A stretch of DNA of 64,000 nt from Citreicoccus inhibens (GTDB lineage Bacteria; Myxococcota; Myxococcia; Myxococcales; Myxococcaceae). Below the pieces are notes generated by a model, which saw only the letters and a list, made by a program, of their open reading frames with translations, was not told the DNA's origin and ran no database searches. This document shows positions 55,073 to 63,492 of the stretch, piece after piece; position 1 is the first letter of the stretch; every line of letters starts with the position of its first letter. The stretch covers positions 102,386-166,385 of the forward strand of contig NZ_JAHNZT010000017.1 of the NCBI RefSeq assembly GCF_019039035.1, in the 5' to 3' direction. The position numbers were made by a program, and so were the translations under genes.

Positions 55073-55453
55073 CTACCAGATGCACGGAGTCAGGCCTTCC
55101 GTGCCGCACGCAGGAGGGGCGCGAGCGTGCTCATCCACCGTGCCGAGAGTCAGTCGCAGCGCCGCGACGTCCGCGGGCATGCCGTCCGCGCCCAGTGCTG
55201 CCTGCACGATGAGCGCACCCCGCAGCGTGTGCGAAAGCGGGCCGGAGACGTAGATGGTGTCGTTCACGCGTACGGCCTGCACGTAGTCATATGCCTTCTC
55301 CCAAGGAACCCCGACGACAGCCCCTCCATTCGAGTGCGCCGAGGGAACCACCACGTGCCGCCTTGCTACGTTGTCAGCCTCCCAGAAGGGCATACCCCTT
55401 GGCAGGTATGTTCGTGACGAAACGCGGCTCGTAACCTCCTCCATCCAAGCCAC
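55073..55453 (-). pseudogene. Degenerate RidA/YjgF-family gene remnant
   Basis: The middle reads as a RidA-family N-terminal half (VPWEKAYDYVQAVRVNDTIYVSGPLSH and then ALGADGMPADV). Past that point the sequence no longer fits the family: LRLTLGTVDEHARAPPACGTEGLTPCIW ends at a stop where at least half a domain should follow. It looks truncated or frame-disrupted. It sits between the LytS gene and the OLD-S24 gene, as a scar of rearrangement might. The exact limits are uncertain. Confidence 0.55.
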
Positions 55454-55467
55454 GGAGGAGTATTCAA

Positions 55468-57933
55468 ATGAGGCTGGATCGCGTCGCCATTCGGAACTAC
55501 AAGTCGATCAAGTCGATTGAGCTGCGAATTCCCCAGAAGGAAGCGCTACGCCAGGGCTCCGCGGACTTTCTCTCCATCGTCGGGGAAAACAACGCGGGAA
55601 AATCCTCGATCATGGAGGCCATCCGGCTCGCATGCACCGCCACCATGAAGGTCGCTTCGGAGCAGTTTCCCGGCAATGACGCCACCCGGGGGCCGATCGA
55701 AATCGAGCTGGAATTTGATCAGCTGACCGAGAGGGACAAGGAGCTCACCGCCCTCAGTGAAAACACCTATTCCGAAGGTGAACAGTTGCGCTACCGGCTG
55801 AAGCGCATCTGGAGAGCCCCCGGAGTTGCTTCGGAGAACTGGGCATACATTCCAGGGCGTCCTCCGGAGGTCGAGCTCATCGGCTGGCCATCCGCCAAGC
55901 AAGGGCTCCCGCTCAAGTCTCTTCGAGCGATGACAGATGCGCGGTGGGTGCAGCTCATCGAGCGGTTCTCGACAGAGCCCGGCACCACGAAGATTCCCCT
56001 GGACCAGCTCATTGGAGTCGCTCGCGAACTCGAGTCAACGTTGCTGGTCACCCGCCAACCAGACGCGTGGGTCCCCTATGAAAGCGGGAGCACGGCTGCT
56101 CTCGATGCGGCGCTTCCCAATGTCGTCTATGTCCCAGCGCTTCGCGAAACGACCGAAGAGACGGATGTGGAAGCGAAATCATCATCGATCCGCAAGATCG
56201 TGAACTCGTTGTTCGAGCAGCATTTGTCGAACCACGACCGGGTCGTTCAGTTCAAAAAGGCCGCGTCGGAACTCCAGGACCTCTTCGCCACCGAGGGCAA
56301 GCACCGGATCGTCGCCAGTATGGAGGAGAAGCTCACGGAGAAATTCAAGGAGCTCATCAATATCAGCGCTGAGCTCACGTTCGACGCACCCGATGTGACC
56401 GCGGACCTCGCGAGCAGCACCAGATTCCGGGTGGTCGATGCGGGCCTGTCCACGCGTCCGGACCACCAGGGCCATGGCGCCCAGCGGTCCATCGTCCTGG
56501 CCTTGCTCCAACTTTACGTGGAGCACTCGAGGCAGCATGCGTCGCATGAGCAGCAGCACATGCTCTTCCTGATTGAGGAGCCGGAGATCTATCTGCACCC
56601 CGGGATGTGCCGACGGATGCGCGACACCCTCCTGAAGATTGCGCGGAGCGGTATCGGCCAGGTCATCTGCACGACGCATTCGCCCGTCTTTCTGGATCTC
56701 GCGGATCGCCACGATGGCATCGTCATCCTGCGCAAGAGGGATGGTCATCCCGTTGCCACGCAGCGCACCCAGGATGTGTTTGCGCAGTCCGATGAGGACC
56801 GCGAACAGCGCTCGAGGCTCCGGATGTTGCTCAACTTCGACCCGGCCGTGAACGAAGCGTTCTTCTCCGAGCAGGTCTGTCTCGTCGAGGGGGACTGCGA
56901 GATCGCGGCGGTTGAGGCCACTGCGAGGAAGCTCCAGGACCTCGGTGAACTGGACATGCCCCGGTACCTCCTGGCGAGGCGTGCCACCACATTCATCAAC
57001 TGCCGGGGGAAATGGACGATTCCGGCGTTCCAGAAGGTCCTCAACGCCTTCGGTATCGAGTATCGCGTCATCTACGACCGGGATCAGGGCGTAAGAGCGG
57101 ATCTTGCGAACGCGAAGATCGATGAACTCCTGATGGACGAGGGGCGTAAGCTCGCCCACGAACCAAACTTCGAGAAGTACATCTTCAACGAGACATGGGT
57201 GAAGGACAAGCCGTGGACTGTCACCCAGAGAATCGGTGAGGTCTCGTCGCTCAACGAGCAACTATTGGCTTTCTTTGCCTTCGCAGTGGGGCGGCCGCTT
57301 GCTCAATTGAAACCGCAGCCTGTGGTTGCCGCCAGCGTGCAGGCTCTTCCGCATCGAATCCAGGGACCTGCTCGGCGCAATCTCCGGAACAGGCTCAAGG
57401 AGTACACGGTTCCACAAGAGGTGCTTCAATCCGCACGCAACTTGAACCAGATTTTTCGTATCGCTGCTGGTCCAAACCGCGACCCAAGCCCGGATTCGCA
57501 CCTCCCTCTTCCCAGCATCGACGGAACGAAGGTCGATGCGTTCGCCATTGTCACGGGTACTTCAATGGCGGACACGTTGCAGGAACAGGACATCGTGGCA
57601 CTCAGGTTCCTGGACGGGGTCTATCTGGATCCGGTCGACAACTCGGAGCCACCATCCAACTCCTCGTTGCCGGGCATCATCGAGAACGATGGCATCTATG
57701 TGCTGGCGACCAATGACTACATCGACCAGCGGGCATACACCATGAAGCGCGTGCGAATCGCCACGAAGCCCGACGGAACTTGGAACTGCGAAATCCATGC
57801 GGACAATCCAGAGACGCTCTGGGGCCACAGGGGCCGTTTCAACATCGTGAAGACGGACCGGGTTCACTTCGCCGCGCAGGTGATTGGGCTGGTCCGCAGT
57901 GCGGCCCCGGAGCCCGAACCTTCGGTGCGTTGA
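55468..57933 (+). CDS. OLD-family ATPase/TOPRIM nuclease fused to LexA-like S24 peptidase domain
   Basis: 821 residues. N-terminal ABC/SMC-like ATPase: MRLDRVAIRNYKSIKSIELRIP, Walker A GENNAGKSS (39-47), signature-like GHGAQRS (335-341), Walker B LFLIEEPEIYLHPG (E370, E371) and H-loop CTTHSPVFLD (His404). A TOPRIM domain follows with VEGDCE (Glu474, Asp476, Glu478) and YDRDQG (Asp537, Asp539). This is a class 1 OLD architecture, known from phage-defence nucleases. The last ~130 residues are an S24/LexA-type domain: AFAIVTGTSMADTLQEQDIV with Ser699, YTMKRVRI with Lys760, and CEIHADNPE plus VIGLVR. Both catalytic residues are kept. Less GC-rich than neighbours. It starts at ATG 55468; no partner is adjacent. 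Confidence 0.85.
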   Translation: MRLDRVAIRNYKSIKSIELRIPQKEALRQGSADFLSIVGENNAGKSSIMEAIRLACTATMKVASEQFPGNDATRGPIEIELEFDQLTERDKELTALSENTYSEGEQLRYRLKRIWRAPGVASENWAYIPGRPPEVELIGWPSAKQGLPLKSLRAMTDARWVQLIERFSTEPGTTKIPLDQLIGVARELESTLLVTRQPDAWVPYESGSTAALDAALPNVVYVPALRETTEETDVEAKSSSIRKIVNSLFEQHLSNHDRVVQFKKAASELQDLFATEGKHRIVASMEEKLTEKFKELINISAELTFDAPDVTADLASSTRFRVVDAGLSTRPDHQGHGAQRSIVLALLQLYVEHSRQHASHEQQHMLFLIEEPEIYLHPGMCRRMRDTLLKIARSGIGQVICTTHSPVFLDLADRHDGIVILRKRDGHPVATQRTQDVFAQSDEDREQRSRLRMLLNFDPAVNEAFFSEQVCLVEGDCEIAAVEATARKLQDLGELDMPRYLLARRATTFINCRGKWTIPAFQKVLNAFGIEYRVIYDRDQGVRADLANAKIDELLMDEGRKLAHEPNFEKYIFNETWVKDKPWTVTQRIGEVSSLNEQLLAFFAFAVGRPLAQLKPQPVVAASVQALPHRIQGPARRNLRNRLKEYTVPQEVLQSARNLNQIFRIAAGPNRDPSPDSHLPLPSIDGTKVDAFAIVTGTSMADTLQEQDIVALRFLDGVYLDPVDNSEPPSNSSLPGIIENDGIYVLATNDYIDQRAYTMKRVRIATKPDGTWNCEIHADNPETLWGHRGRFNIVKTDRVHFAAQVIGLVRSAAPEPEPSVR

Positions 57934-58491
57934 GCTTCCGGTGCCAGGCCCACGCGACCGGTAAGATTTCCCTGCTCGCTGTTCGTCGTTCCCCCAAGCA
58001 GGTCGAGGTGTCGGCGGCCTGGGGCTGGGGCGTCCACTACACCGAGGACAAGGAGCCCTGGGCCACCGGCGAGGGACGGTGGTGTGCCCGCAGAACGCCC
58101 GCCGTCGGTCGGTTACGGCCGTCGCGCTCTGGCGAGTCGTCCTCCTTCGCAACGTGCTCCCAGGCGTCCTGGGGGCAATGTGCGGCCTCGTCTGGCTCGT
58201 TGACGAGTTGCTCGTCTCCAGTGGGGGCAGCGCGAGAAGTCGTCGTGCACAGGATGACTGGCTGAGCGTCATCGTGCGGAAGGAATGGGGACTGCTGGGG
58301 CGCGCCGCGACGCACATGCCCAATCGCAGGGGACGCCGGAACGTGGCGAGCCACGTCTGTTTATATCTCCGACGGGCCGGGTCGCCTCTGACTCTTGCAA
58401 TGCAATGCCTCACCCAACCCGTGGCCCTGTCGGACTGAACAGCGAACCTCCGTGCTGAGCGCCCCTGCAGGGGCCTTCCACGGAGGCGTCC
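57934..58491. other. Gap between the OLD-S24 gene and the toxin cassette
   Basis: About 558 nt. Several open frames exist on both strands but none has a coding signature; the plus-strand frame through 57950-58080 (PKQVEVSAAWGWGVHYTEDKE) could be a decayed gene, without a recognisable family. The right end carries the ribosome-site hairpin described separately. Confidence 0.45.
58447..58486 (+). promoter_or_regulatory. Hairpin sequestering the ribosome site of the toxin cassette
   Basis: CCTCCGTG at 58447-58454 pairs perfectly with CACGGAGG at 58479-58486, which contains the ribosome site GGAGG. Inside is a 14-bp palindrome, GCCCCTGCAGGGGC, at 58461-58474. The ATG starts 5 nt after the stem. 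Confidence 0.6.
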
Positions 58492-59934
58492 ATGGGCACG
58501 CATTGGAGTTGGGCCGTCGTCCTACTGCTGTGGGTGCCCAGTGCAGTCGGGGCGCAGGACCCCGTCACGCCAGAGGACTTCGACGCCACCGTGCGGCGGC
58601 TGGAGGATGCGCTTTCCGACGACTCTCCTGGTGAGGAGGACGAAGGGGAGGCTCCGCCAGAGGAGGCGTCGTCTGAGGCCGTGACGTCCGACTCAACGCC
58701 CCCGATGACGAGCCTGCTGCGCGTGGACACGACGACGTGGACGTTGCTGCCTCGGCGGGGCCAGGGCACCGAAGAAGGCTTCGTGCAGTTGGAGCCGATG
58801 GTGGCCGCGGGGAGGGGGGAATCGTTCCGCCTCATTCTCGGGGCGCCGGTGCGGCTGCGGCTGTGGGGCGGAGATGGTGCGGGCTTCGTGCGCCAGGAGG
58901 ACTGGGACGAACTCTCCGACTGGGGCCAGGTGGTGCGCCTCTTCATGGTGGGCGGAGACACGCCCAACTCGGTGTGGCTGGGGATGATGGAGGGCTACTC
59001 CCTCCTGTCCGGGCACCTGGTGCGCCGCTACGGCAACCGCGTCAACCCCGACTACCACCCGGCAGGCGTCATCGCGACGGGAGCACTGGGGCCGGTGTAC
59101 GCGGAGGCCTTCGCTTCGGACGTGTTGAGCGCTCGCCTGACGGGAGCCGAAGTCGCCCTGGACGTACAACATGTCCTCTTCGGCCGGCCTCCTGTCTCGG
59201 GGCGGTACACGCTGGCGGTGTCGGCGGTGCATGACTGGGGACGGGTGGGCGGCGCATCGAGGCCAATGACGTTGGCGCACCTGGACGCCACGGCCGTGGT
59301 GCTTCGGCGCGGACGCAAGGACAAGAGGGTGGAGGCACACCTGCTGGGTGGGTGGGGCGGACGCCTGGGCGAGGGGAATGCCTGGGGTGCGGTGGCGGGC
59401 TTCGGCGTTGATGTGCTGACGGCGACGGTGGACCTGCGCGCTCGCCTGGAGGCTCGCCTCCAACGAGGGGGCTTTCGGCAGGGGGCTTTCGGCCCGGACT
59501 ATGAACTGGCGCGCTTCCTGGTGGCGGGCCCGACCGCCGTGCCACTGGCTGAGGCGTCCTTCCCGGAGGGCACTTCTGCCTTTGGGGAGGTGATTCTCAG
59601 TTGGGACGCAGTGCGGCTGAGTGGCATGCGCCAGCGACACCTCTTCCTCTCCCTGGGAGTGGAGGCCTTCTCCTGGGGCCGGCTGGACGTGGATGGGCGA
59701 GCGGAGGTGCAGCTCTTCCACCGAAACCTCACGGTGGGCGTGGGCGGACTGGCGACGGCCATGGGCCAGCCCGGAGCGCGCTACGTCGTCTCTGGGGAGG
59801 CCCGGTGGCGTTTCCTAGGAGGCAACCTCTACGCGCTGGGGCAGGGCGGCACGCTGCTGTTCCCGACAGGGACTGGGACGCTGCGGCCAGGCGCCTTCGC
59901 GGCGGTGGGGTTGGGGGTGGACAATGCACGCTGA
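58492..59934 (+). CDS. Secreted beta-barrel-like protein, possible SitB-type accessory
   Basis: 480 residues. Signal peptide MGTHWSWAVVLLLWVPSAVGA, then an acidic linker (LSDDSPGEEDEGEAPPEEAS) and a long region with alternating strands of 10-12 residues (VRLRLWGGDGAGFVRQEDWDEL, YTLAVSAVHDWGRVGG, VDVLTATVDLRARLEARLQRGGF, LFLSLGVEAFSWGRLDVDGRAEVQLFHRNLTVGVGGLA) ending in AFAAVGLGVDNAR, like an outer membrane barrel. The next gene, a lipoprotein with a toxin-like tail, starts inside it (11-nt overlap). In known SitBAI cassettes an accessory gene sits in front of the toxin, so this may be sitB; I cannot confirm homology. Confidence 0.55.
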   Translation: MGTHWSWAVVLLLWVPSAVGAQDPVTPEDFDATVRRLEDALSDDSPGEEDEGEAPPEEASSEAVTSDSTPPMTSLLRVDTTTWTLLPRRGQGTEEGFVQLEPMVAAGRGESFRLILGAPVRLRLWGGDGAGFVRQEDWDELSDWGQVVRLFMVGGDTPNSVWLGMMEGYSLLSGHLVRRYGNRVNPDYHPAGVIATGALGPVYAEAFASDVLSARLTGAEVALDVQHVLFGRPPVSGRYTLAVSAVHDWGRVGGASRPMTLAHLDATAVVLRRGRKDKRVEAHLLGGWGGRLGEGNAWGAVAGFGVDVLTATVDLRARLEARLQRGGFRQGAFGPDYELARFLVAGPTAVPLAEASFPEGTSAFGEVILSWDAVRLSGMRQRHLFLSLGVEAFSWGRLDVDGRAEVQLFHRNLTVGVGGLATAMGQPGARYVVSGEARWRFLGGNLYALGQGGTLLFPTGTGTLRPGAFAAVGLGVDNAR

Positions 59935-61692
59935 GCGGCCGTGTCGCAGCGGAGCGGGCCTGGTGCTGGCTCTGGTCCTCCTCTTGTCGGGTTGTGCCTT
60001 GGGGCCCTCACGGGTGGGCCCTCGCGGCGCCCTGGCTGCCGTCGCGGGCGCGACGCCCATGGTGGCCCTGGGGCGCGGTGTCGTCGCGAGTCTCCCCGAG
60101 GACGGCGCGCTCGAGGACTTCGCCGACGAACAGGACGCAGCGGGCCCGCTCCTGCACCGCCGCCGGGCCGCGACGTCCCCACCGAATCCCGGCGGAGGAG
60201 AGATGGCTCCCCTGCGTGTGGTTGGCGCCCTGGCGGGGGTGTGCGGGGAAGTTCCGTCGGGTTGGCCACATCTGGACTCGGACGAGGCGGTAATCGCGCC
60301 CTTCTTCCGGTGCCCCACGCCAGCGTCTTTCCTGGCCTTGCAGCGCCATGCGGACATGCCCCGGCTGGTGGAGGCCCTCTCGGACTGGAACGCCGTCCGA
60401 CTTGGTGCCCTGGGGCCCCTGGAGGCCGAAGCCGCCCGGGTCCTCCTCAAGAAGCGCGCGGCCTTCCTGGCCACTGCGGTGGAGAAGCACGGCCTGGCCA
60501 AGGCGGAAGTCCTCGCGCTCTTCGTGCTGCACACCTCCTACGACGACGAGGTGCAGCAGCTCTTGCGTTTGCTGGCCATGGACAAGCTGCTGAAGCGCGC
60601 CCTGGGAGCCATGGCGTTGGTTCGCGAGGAACTGAACCAGCGGGGCATGGCTCTCGCTGACTTCCCGGAGCGGGACTTCCGTGCGGGCGACATCGCGCGT
60701 GGGTTGGGGCGGGCCGCGGATGACGTGGCAGCCTCCATTCCTCTCGTTGGGGGAAGCCGGAGCGTCGACGCGTCCGCCCTGTCCGCGCAGCTGCCACCGC
60801 CTTACCAGGACGCGTACCGGGAGGTTGAGAGGGCTCAGTACCTGGGGGCCTTTGCGCCCGGCAGCGTCGCCCTGGCGTCTTTCGACCACCTCTCCTTCGG
60901 TGTCCCGCTGGGCTTCTACCACCTGGTGGCGGGGACTGCGCAGGGCGGAGTCTCTCTCGCCAAGGGGGAGTACGAGGAGGCTACACGCCAGTTGGCGCCT
61001 GCGGCTCTCATGGTGGGCCTGTACGCGGGAGGAAAGGGCGCACGCGCATTCCGTGAAGCTGGCCTCTCCGGGTCGGGGAGGGCACGGCCCCAGGCGGTGG
61101 TGCCTCGAATGGATGCGCTGAAGGTCGTGCTGGAGCGGTTCGAGGCACGACTGGGGCGAGCGCAGTGGGAGAGTTGGCCCGCTACTTACAGCAGAGCCGT
61201 GAGGCCGCACTTCTGGCTGCGGAGTGGGGTGACGCCGCAGCCCTTGCTCTGCACGAGTCGCGGGGCAACGTGCCGAAGGCGCGGCAGGCGATTCTGTCTG
61301 TTGCCAATTCTGAGCGCCCAGGGGGCCACTCGACGTCGCCCCGCAGCTCAATGGGCGGAACGACTCCGAGCTCTGCGGTGCTCTTCCCGAGGAGTAATCT
61401 TCGCGGAGTGGCGCTGAAGTGGCTTCAGCGCAACAAGCCGAGTGGTTGGCGTCAGGTGGCCACTCGAAACAGCGAAGGATGGATTTGGTTGGACTCGAAT
61501 GGTGTCGAACGCCTGCGATTCATGCGCCCCAATGGTAAGAATCCATCAGCGAGTCAGTGGAGTAGGCAGAGTAATGGGTATTTTCGCTGGAAGGATGCTG
61601 CTGATAACTTCTTGGATGTTGATGGGGCGGTTGTGAGTCCAGAACATCCTGGTTTTCAGGAGCTGACGCATATTCCATACGAGGGTTTGTGA
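59924..61692 (+). CDS. SitA-like lipoprotein with C-terminal toxin-like module, apparent frameshift
   Basis: Starts at ATG 59924, overlapping the previous stop by 11 nt. Signal peptide MHAERPCRSGAGLVLALVLLLSGC with lipobox LSGC at Cys24. The conserved middle (RHADMPRLVEALSDWNAVRLGAL, LLRLLAMDKLLKRALGAMALVREELN) runs to about 61150 in one frame, then the coding sense moves to the next frame: VGELARYLQQSREAALLAAEWGDAAALALHESRGNVPKAR, ending at 61692. A run GGGG at 61153-61156 is the likely break; one more G restores the frame (about 589 residues). The last ~100 residues (WLQRNKPSGWRQVATRNSEGWIWLD to HPGFQELTHIPYEGL) are aromatic-rich and look like a swappable toxin domain of unknown activity. 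Confidence 0.6.
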
Positions 61693-61693
61693 G

Positions 61694-62173
61694 ATGGGAA
61701 CAAAGGAGTTGGTGCTTGGAGGTGGTGAGTTAGAGGGGCTTAGGGAGTGCTTGTTGATTGAGTACGCTCTTGAACGGGGGGGGCGTAAGTTTTTTCTTGT
61801 GAGTGAATATGGGGAGGGGCGCGCCTCTGGGCGGCGGTCGTTTATTCGGCTGGTGTTTGAGGGGGTTGAAGATTTCAAGAGGGAGCCAGGAGTGAACTCT
61901 GGGTCGCGAGCATACTGGGGGGAGTATCGGCTGCGGGGGGCGCCTGGAGCGGTCGTGATTCAATCATTCGAGACCCTGTCTGAAGAGAGGGGGATGCGCG
62001 CGAGTATCTGGTTTGGCCCGTCGTTTGGTGGGTGTTCATTCTTGTATGGAGGCGTTCGTGCGTTTGTGAGAAGTGCTCGTGTTGAGATGCGCGGAATCGA
62101 TTGGGAGTACAGAGATGTTGAGGATAATGCGGTGCTGGACTTCTATTCGCCTTTCGGCAAGGTTCTCGCGTGA
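61694..62173 (+). CDS. Candidate immunity protein of the Sit-like cassette
   Basis: 159 residues from ATG 61694, one base after the toxin gene's stop. No signal peptide, so cytosolic, as expected for an immunity protein. The sequence is acidic and aromatic (LIEYALERGGRKFFLVSEYGEG, SFIRLVFEGVEDFKREPG, ASIWFGPSFGGCSFLYGGV, DWEYRDVEDNAVLDFYSPFG) and matches no family I recognise. Its base composition is clearly less GC-rich than the surrounding genome, as is the end of the toxin gene, which suggests that the two moved together. Inference from position and composition. Confidence 0.6.
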   Translation: MGTKELVLGGGELEGLRECLLIEYALERGGRKFFLVSEYGEGRASGRRSFIRLVFEGVEDFKREPGVNSGSRAYWGEYRLRGAPGAVVIQSFETLSEERGMRASIWFGPSFGGCSFLYGGVRAFVRSARVEMRGIDWEYRDVEDNAVLDFYSPFGKVLA

Positions 62174-62348
62174 GTCCACTTGGGTGTTGATAAGTAACCG
62201 TTCGGATTTGGCTGTCTTGGGAAAGGACGAGTCCCGCCCCAGACGAGGGTCAGTGGACGGGTACCATTCTCGGATGGGTAGCAGCAGGTCCGCAGCGTGA
62301 CTCAGGCGGTGTGTGCGGCGAGGCGACAACCCCAGTCGCGCCGATGCC

Positions 62349-63047
62349 TCACGGTAGGTGCACGCCGCGGTTGTCCATGTGAGCCCTCCATCGTGCGAGC
62401 AAGCTCGCTTGGCGGACGTCGCTCTGGTCATCGAGGAACTCGGCGTCGAGGATGCGGTCGGTCCGGAAATGGCGAAAGCTCTTGCGCTGCTCGCACCACG
62501 CCGCGATCAGACGCACTGCATCCGTGTAGCCGATCATTACCGGCCAAATCGTGCGGCGCGTTTGCTTCTCTGCCTCGTCCTCGTATCGGATGCGGAGCTT
62601 ACGTCCGGCGCGGATCCAACGCCGGACCTGCGCGACGTCGAGCCCGTCAGGACGCTGGGCGAGCGGGACCGGCGCACCTACGGTTGGCTCGGTGACGAAG
62701 ACGCGGAGGTGCGAGGGAACGGACGCCGAAATCTTCGCCAGCAGGTCGCGCGCAGCCGCGGCCAGCGCTCGATCCCCCCGCTCGGCGACCCATTGCGCGC
62801 CGAGGACGGCCGCCTCGAGCTCGTCGGGGGTGAGCATGAGCGGCGGCATGTCGAACTCGCGGTCGATGATGTAGCCGACCCCAGCTTCGCCCCGGATCGG
62901 TACGTGCTGCGCCACCAATGCGGCGATGTCGCGGTAGATCGACCGCTTGCTGACCGCGAACTCGTCGGCGAGCTTCGTGGCGGTGACGGGTCCCCGAGAG
63001 CGCCGCAGCGTCTGGATGATCCGGAACAGTCGGTCGGCGCGTCGCAT
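62349..63047 (-). CDS. WYL-domain (YafY-type) transcriptional regulator
   Basis: 232 residues. The N-terminal HTH_11 domain (RADRLFRIIQTLRRSRGPVTATKLADEFAVSKRSIYRDIAALVAQHVPIRGEAGVGYI) and a WYL-like sensor core (VRRWIRAGRKLRIRYEDEAEKQTRRTIWPVMIGYTDAVRLIAAWCEQRKSFRHFRTDRI) are clear; the core has the W-P and R-x-F-R-x-D-R pattern that binds nucleic acid or nucleotides. It is divergent from a VOC gene across 43 nt, the usual arrangement of a YafY-like regulator with its target. Confidence 0.84.
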   Translation of the reverse strand: MRRADRLFRIIQTLRRSRGPVTATKLADEFAVSKRSIYRDIAALVAQHVPIRGEAGVGYIIDREFDMPPLMLTPDELEAAVLGAQWVAERGDRALAAAARDLLAKISASVPSHLRVFVTEPTVGAPVPLAQRPDGLDVAQVRRWIRAGRKLRIRYEDEAEKQTRRTIWPVMIGYTDAVRLIAAWCEQRKSFRHFRTDRILDAEFLDDQSDVRQASLLARWRAHMDNRGVHLP

Positions 63048-63090
63048 GCTGACATCATGCTGTCAGCAGCCCTTGTGTACAACGCTCGGC

Positions 63091-63492
63091 ATGAACCTCT
63101 GCTCCGTTCGACTCATCGTTCGCGACATCAAGACGCTCGTTGCCTTCTACGAGGCCGTCACGACGTTGCCGGCGAGGTGGCTCAGCGACGACTTCGCCGA
63201 GATACGCACCCCCGCGTGCACGCTCGCCATCGGCAGCGAGCGTACCGTGAAGCTGTTCGCCGAAGGCGCCGCGAGGGCGGCCGACAACCATACGGCGATC
63301 ATCGAGTTCCTCGTCGAAGACGTCGACGCAGCGTTCGTTAGGCTCGGCGGAGCCGTCACCGAACTCGTGCAGTCGCCGACGACCATGCCGTGGGGCAATC
63401 GCTCACTGCTTATTCGCGATCCCGAAGGGAACCTCATCAACCTCTTCGCTCCGGTCACCGAAGCGGCGAAGCAGCGATTCCTCCGACCCTGA
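63091..63492 (+). CDS. VOC-family (glyoxalase-like) protein
   Basis: 133 residues from ATG 63091. The vicinal oxygen chelate fold is seen in CSVRLIVRDIKTLVAFYEAVTTLPARWLSDDFAEIRTP and AIIEFLVEDVDAAFVRLGGAVTELVQSPTTMPWGNRSLLIRDPEGNLINLFAPV, the last with the D-P-E-G-N motif. Such proteins bind metal and act on hydroperoxides, antibiotics or catechols; small single-domain copies near a WYL regulator are often resistance or detoxification genes. The substrate is unknown. It starts 43 nt from the divergent regulator gene. Confidence 0.82.
   Translation: MNLCSVRLIVRDIKTLVAFYEAVTTLPARWLSDDFAEIRTPACTLAIGSERTVKLFAEGAARAADNHTAIIEFLVEDVDAAFVRLGGAVTELVQSPTTMPWGNRSLLIRDPEGNLINLFAPVTEAAKQRFLRP

Noticed and set aside
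56182..57261. 359-codon minus-strand frame inside the OLD-S24 gene
   Set aside because: Antisense shadow; the plus strand has all OLD motifs in order.
57780..58265. 161-codon frame after the OLD-S24 gene
   Set aside because: First half is out of frame inside the OLD-S24 gene; the rest has no recognisable domain.
62174..62348. Possible further small gene after the immunity candidate
   Set aside because: Frames are short and lack a start with ribosome site; I see only intergenic sequence.
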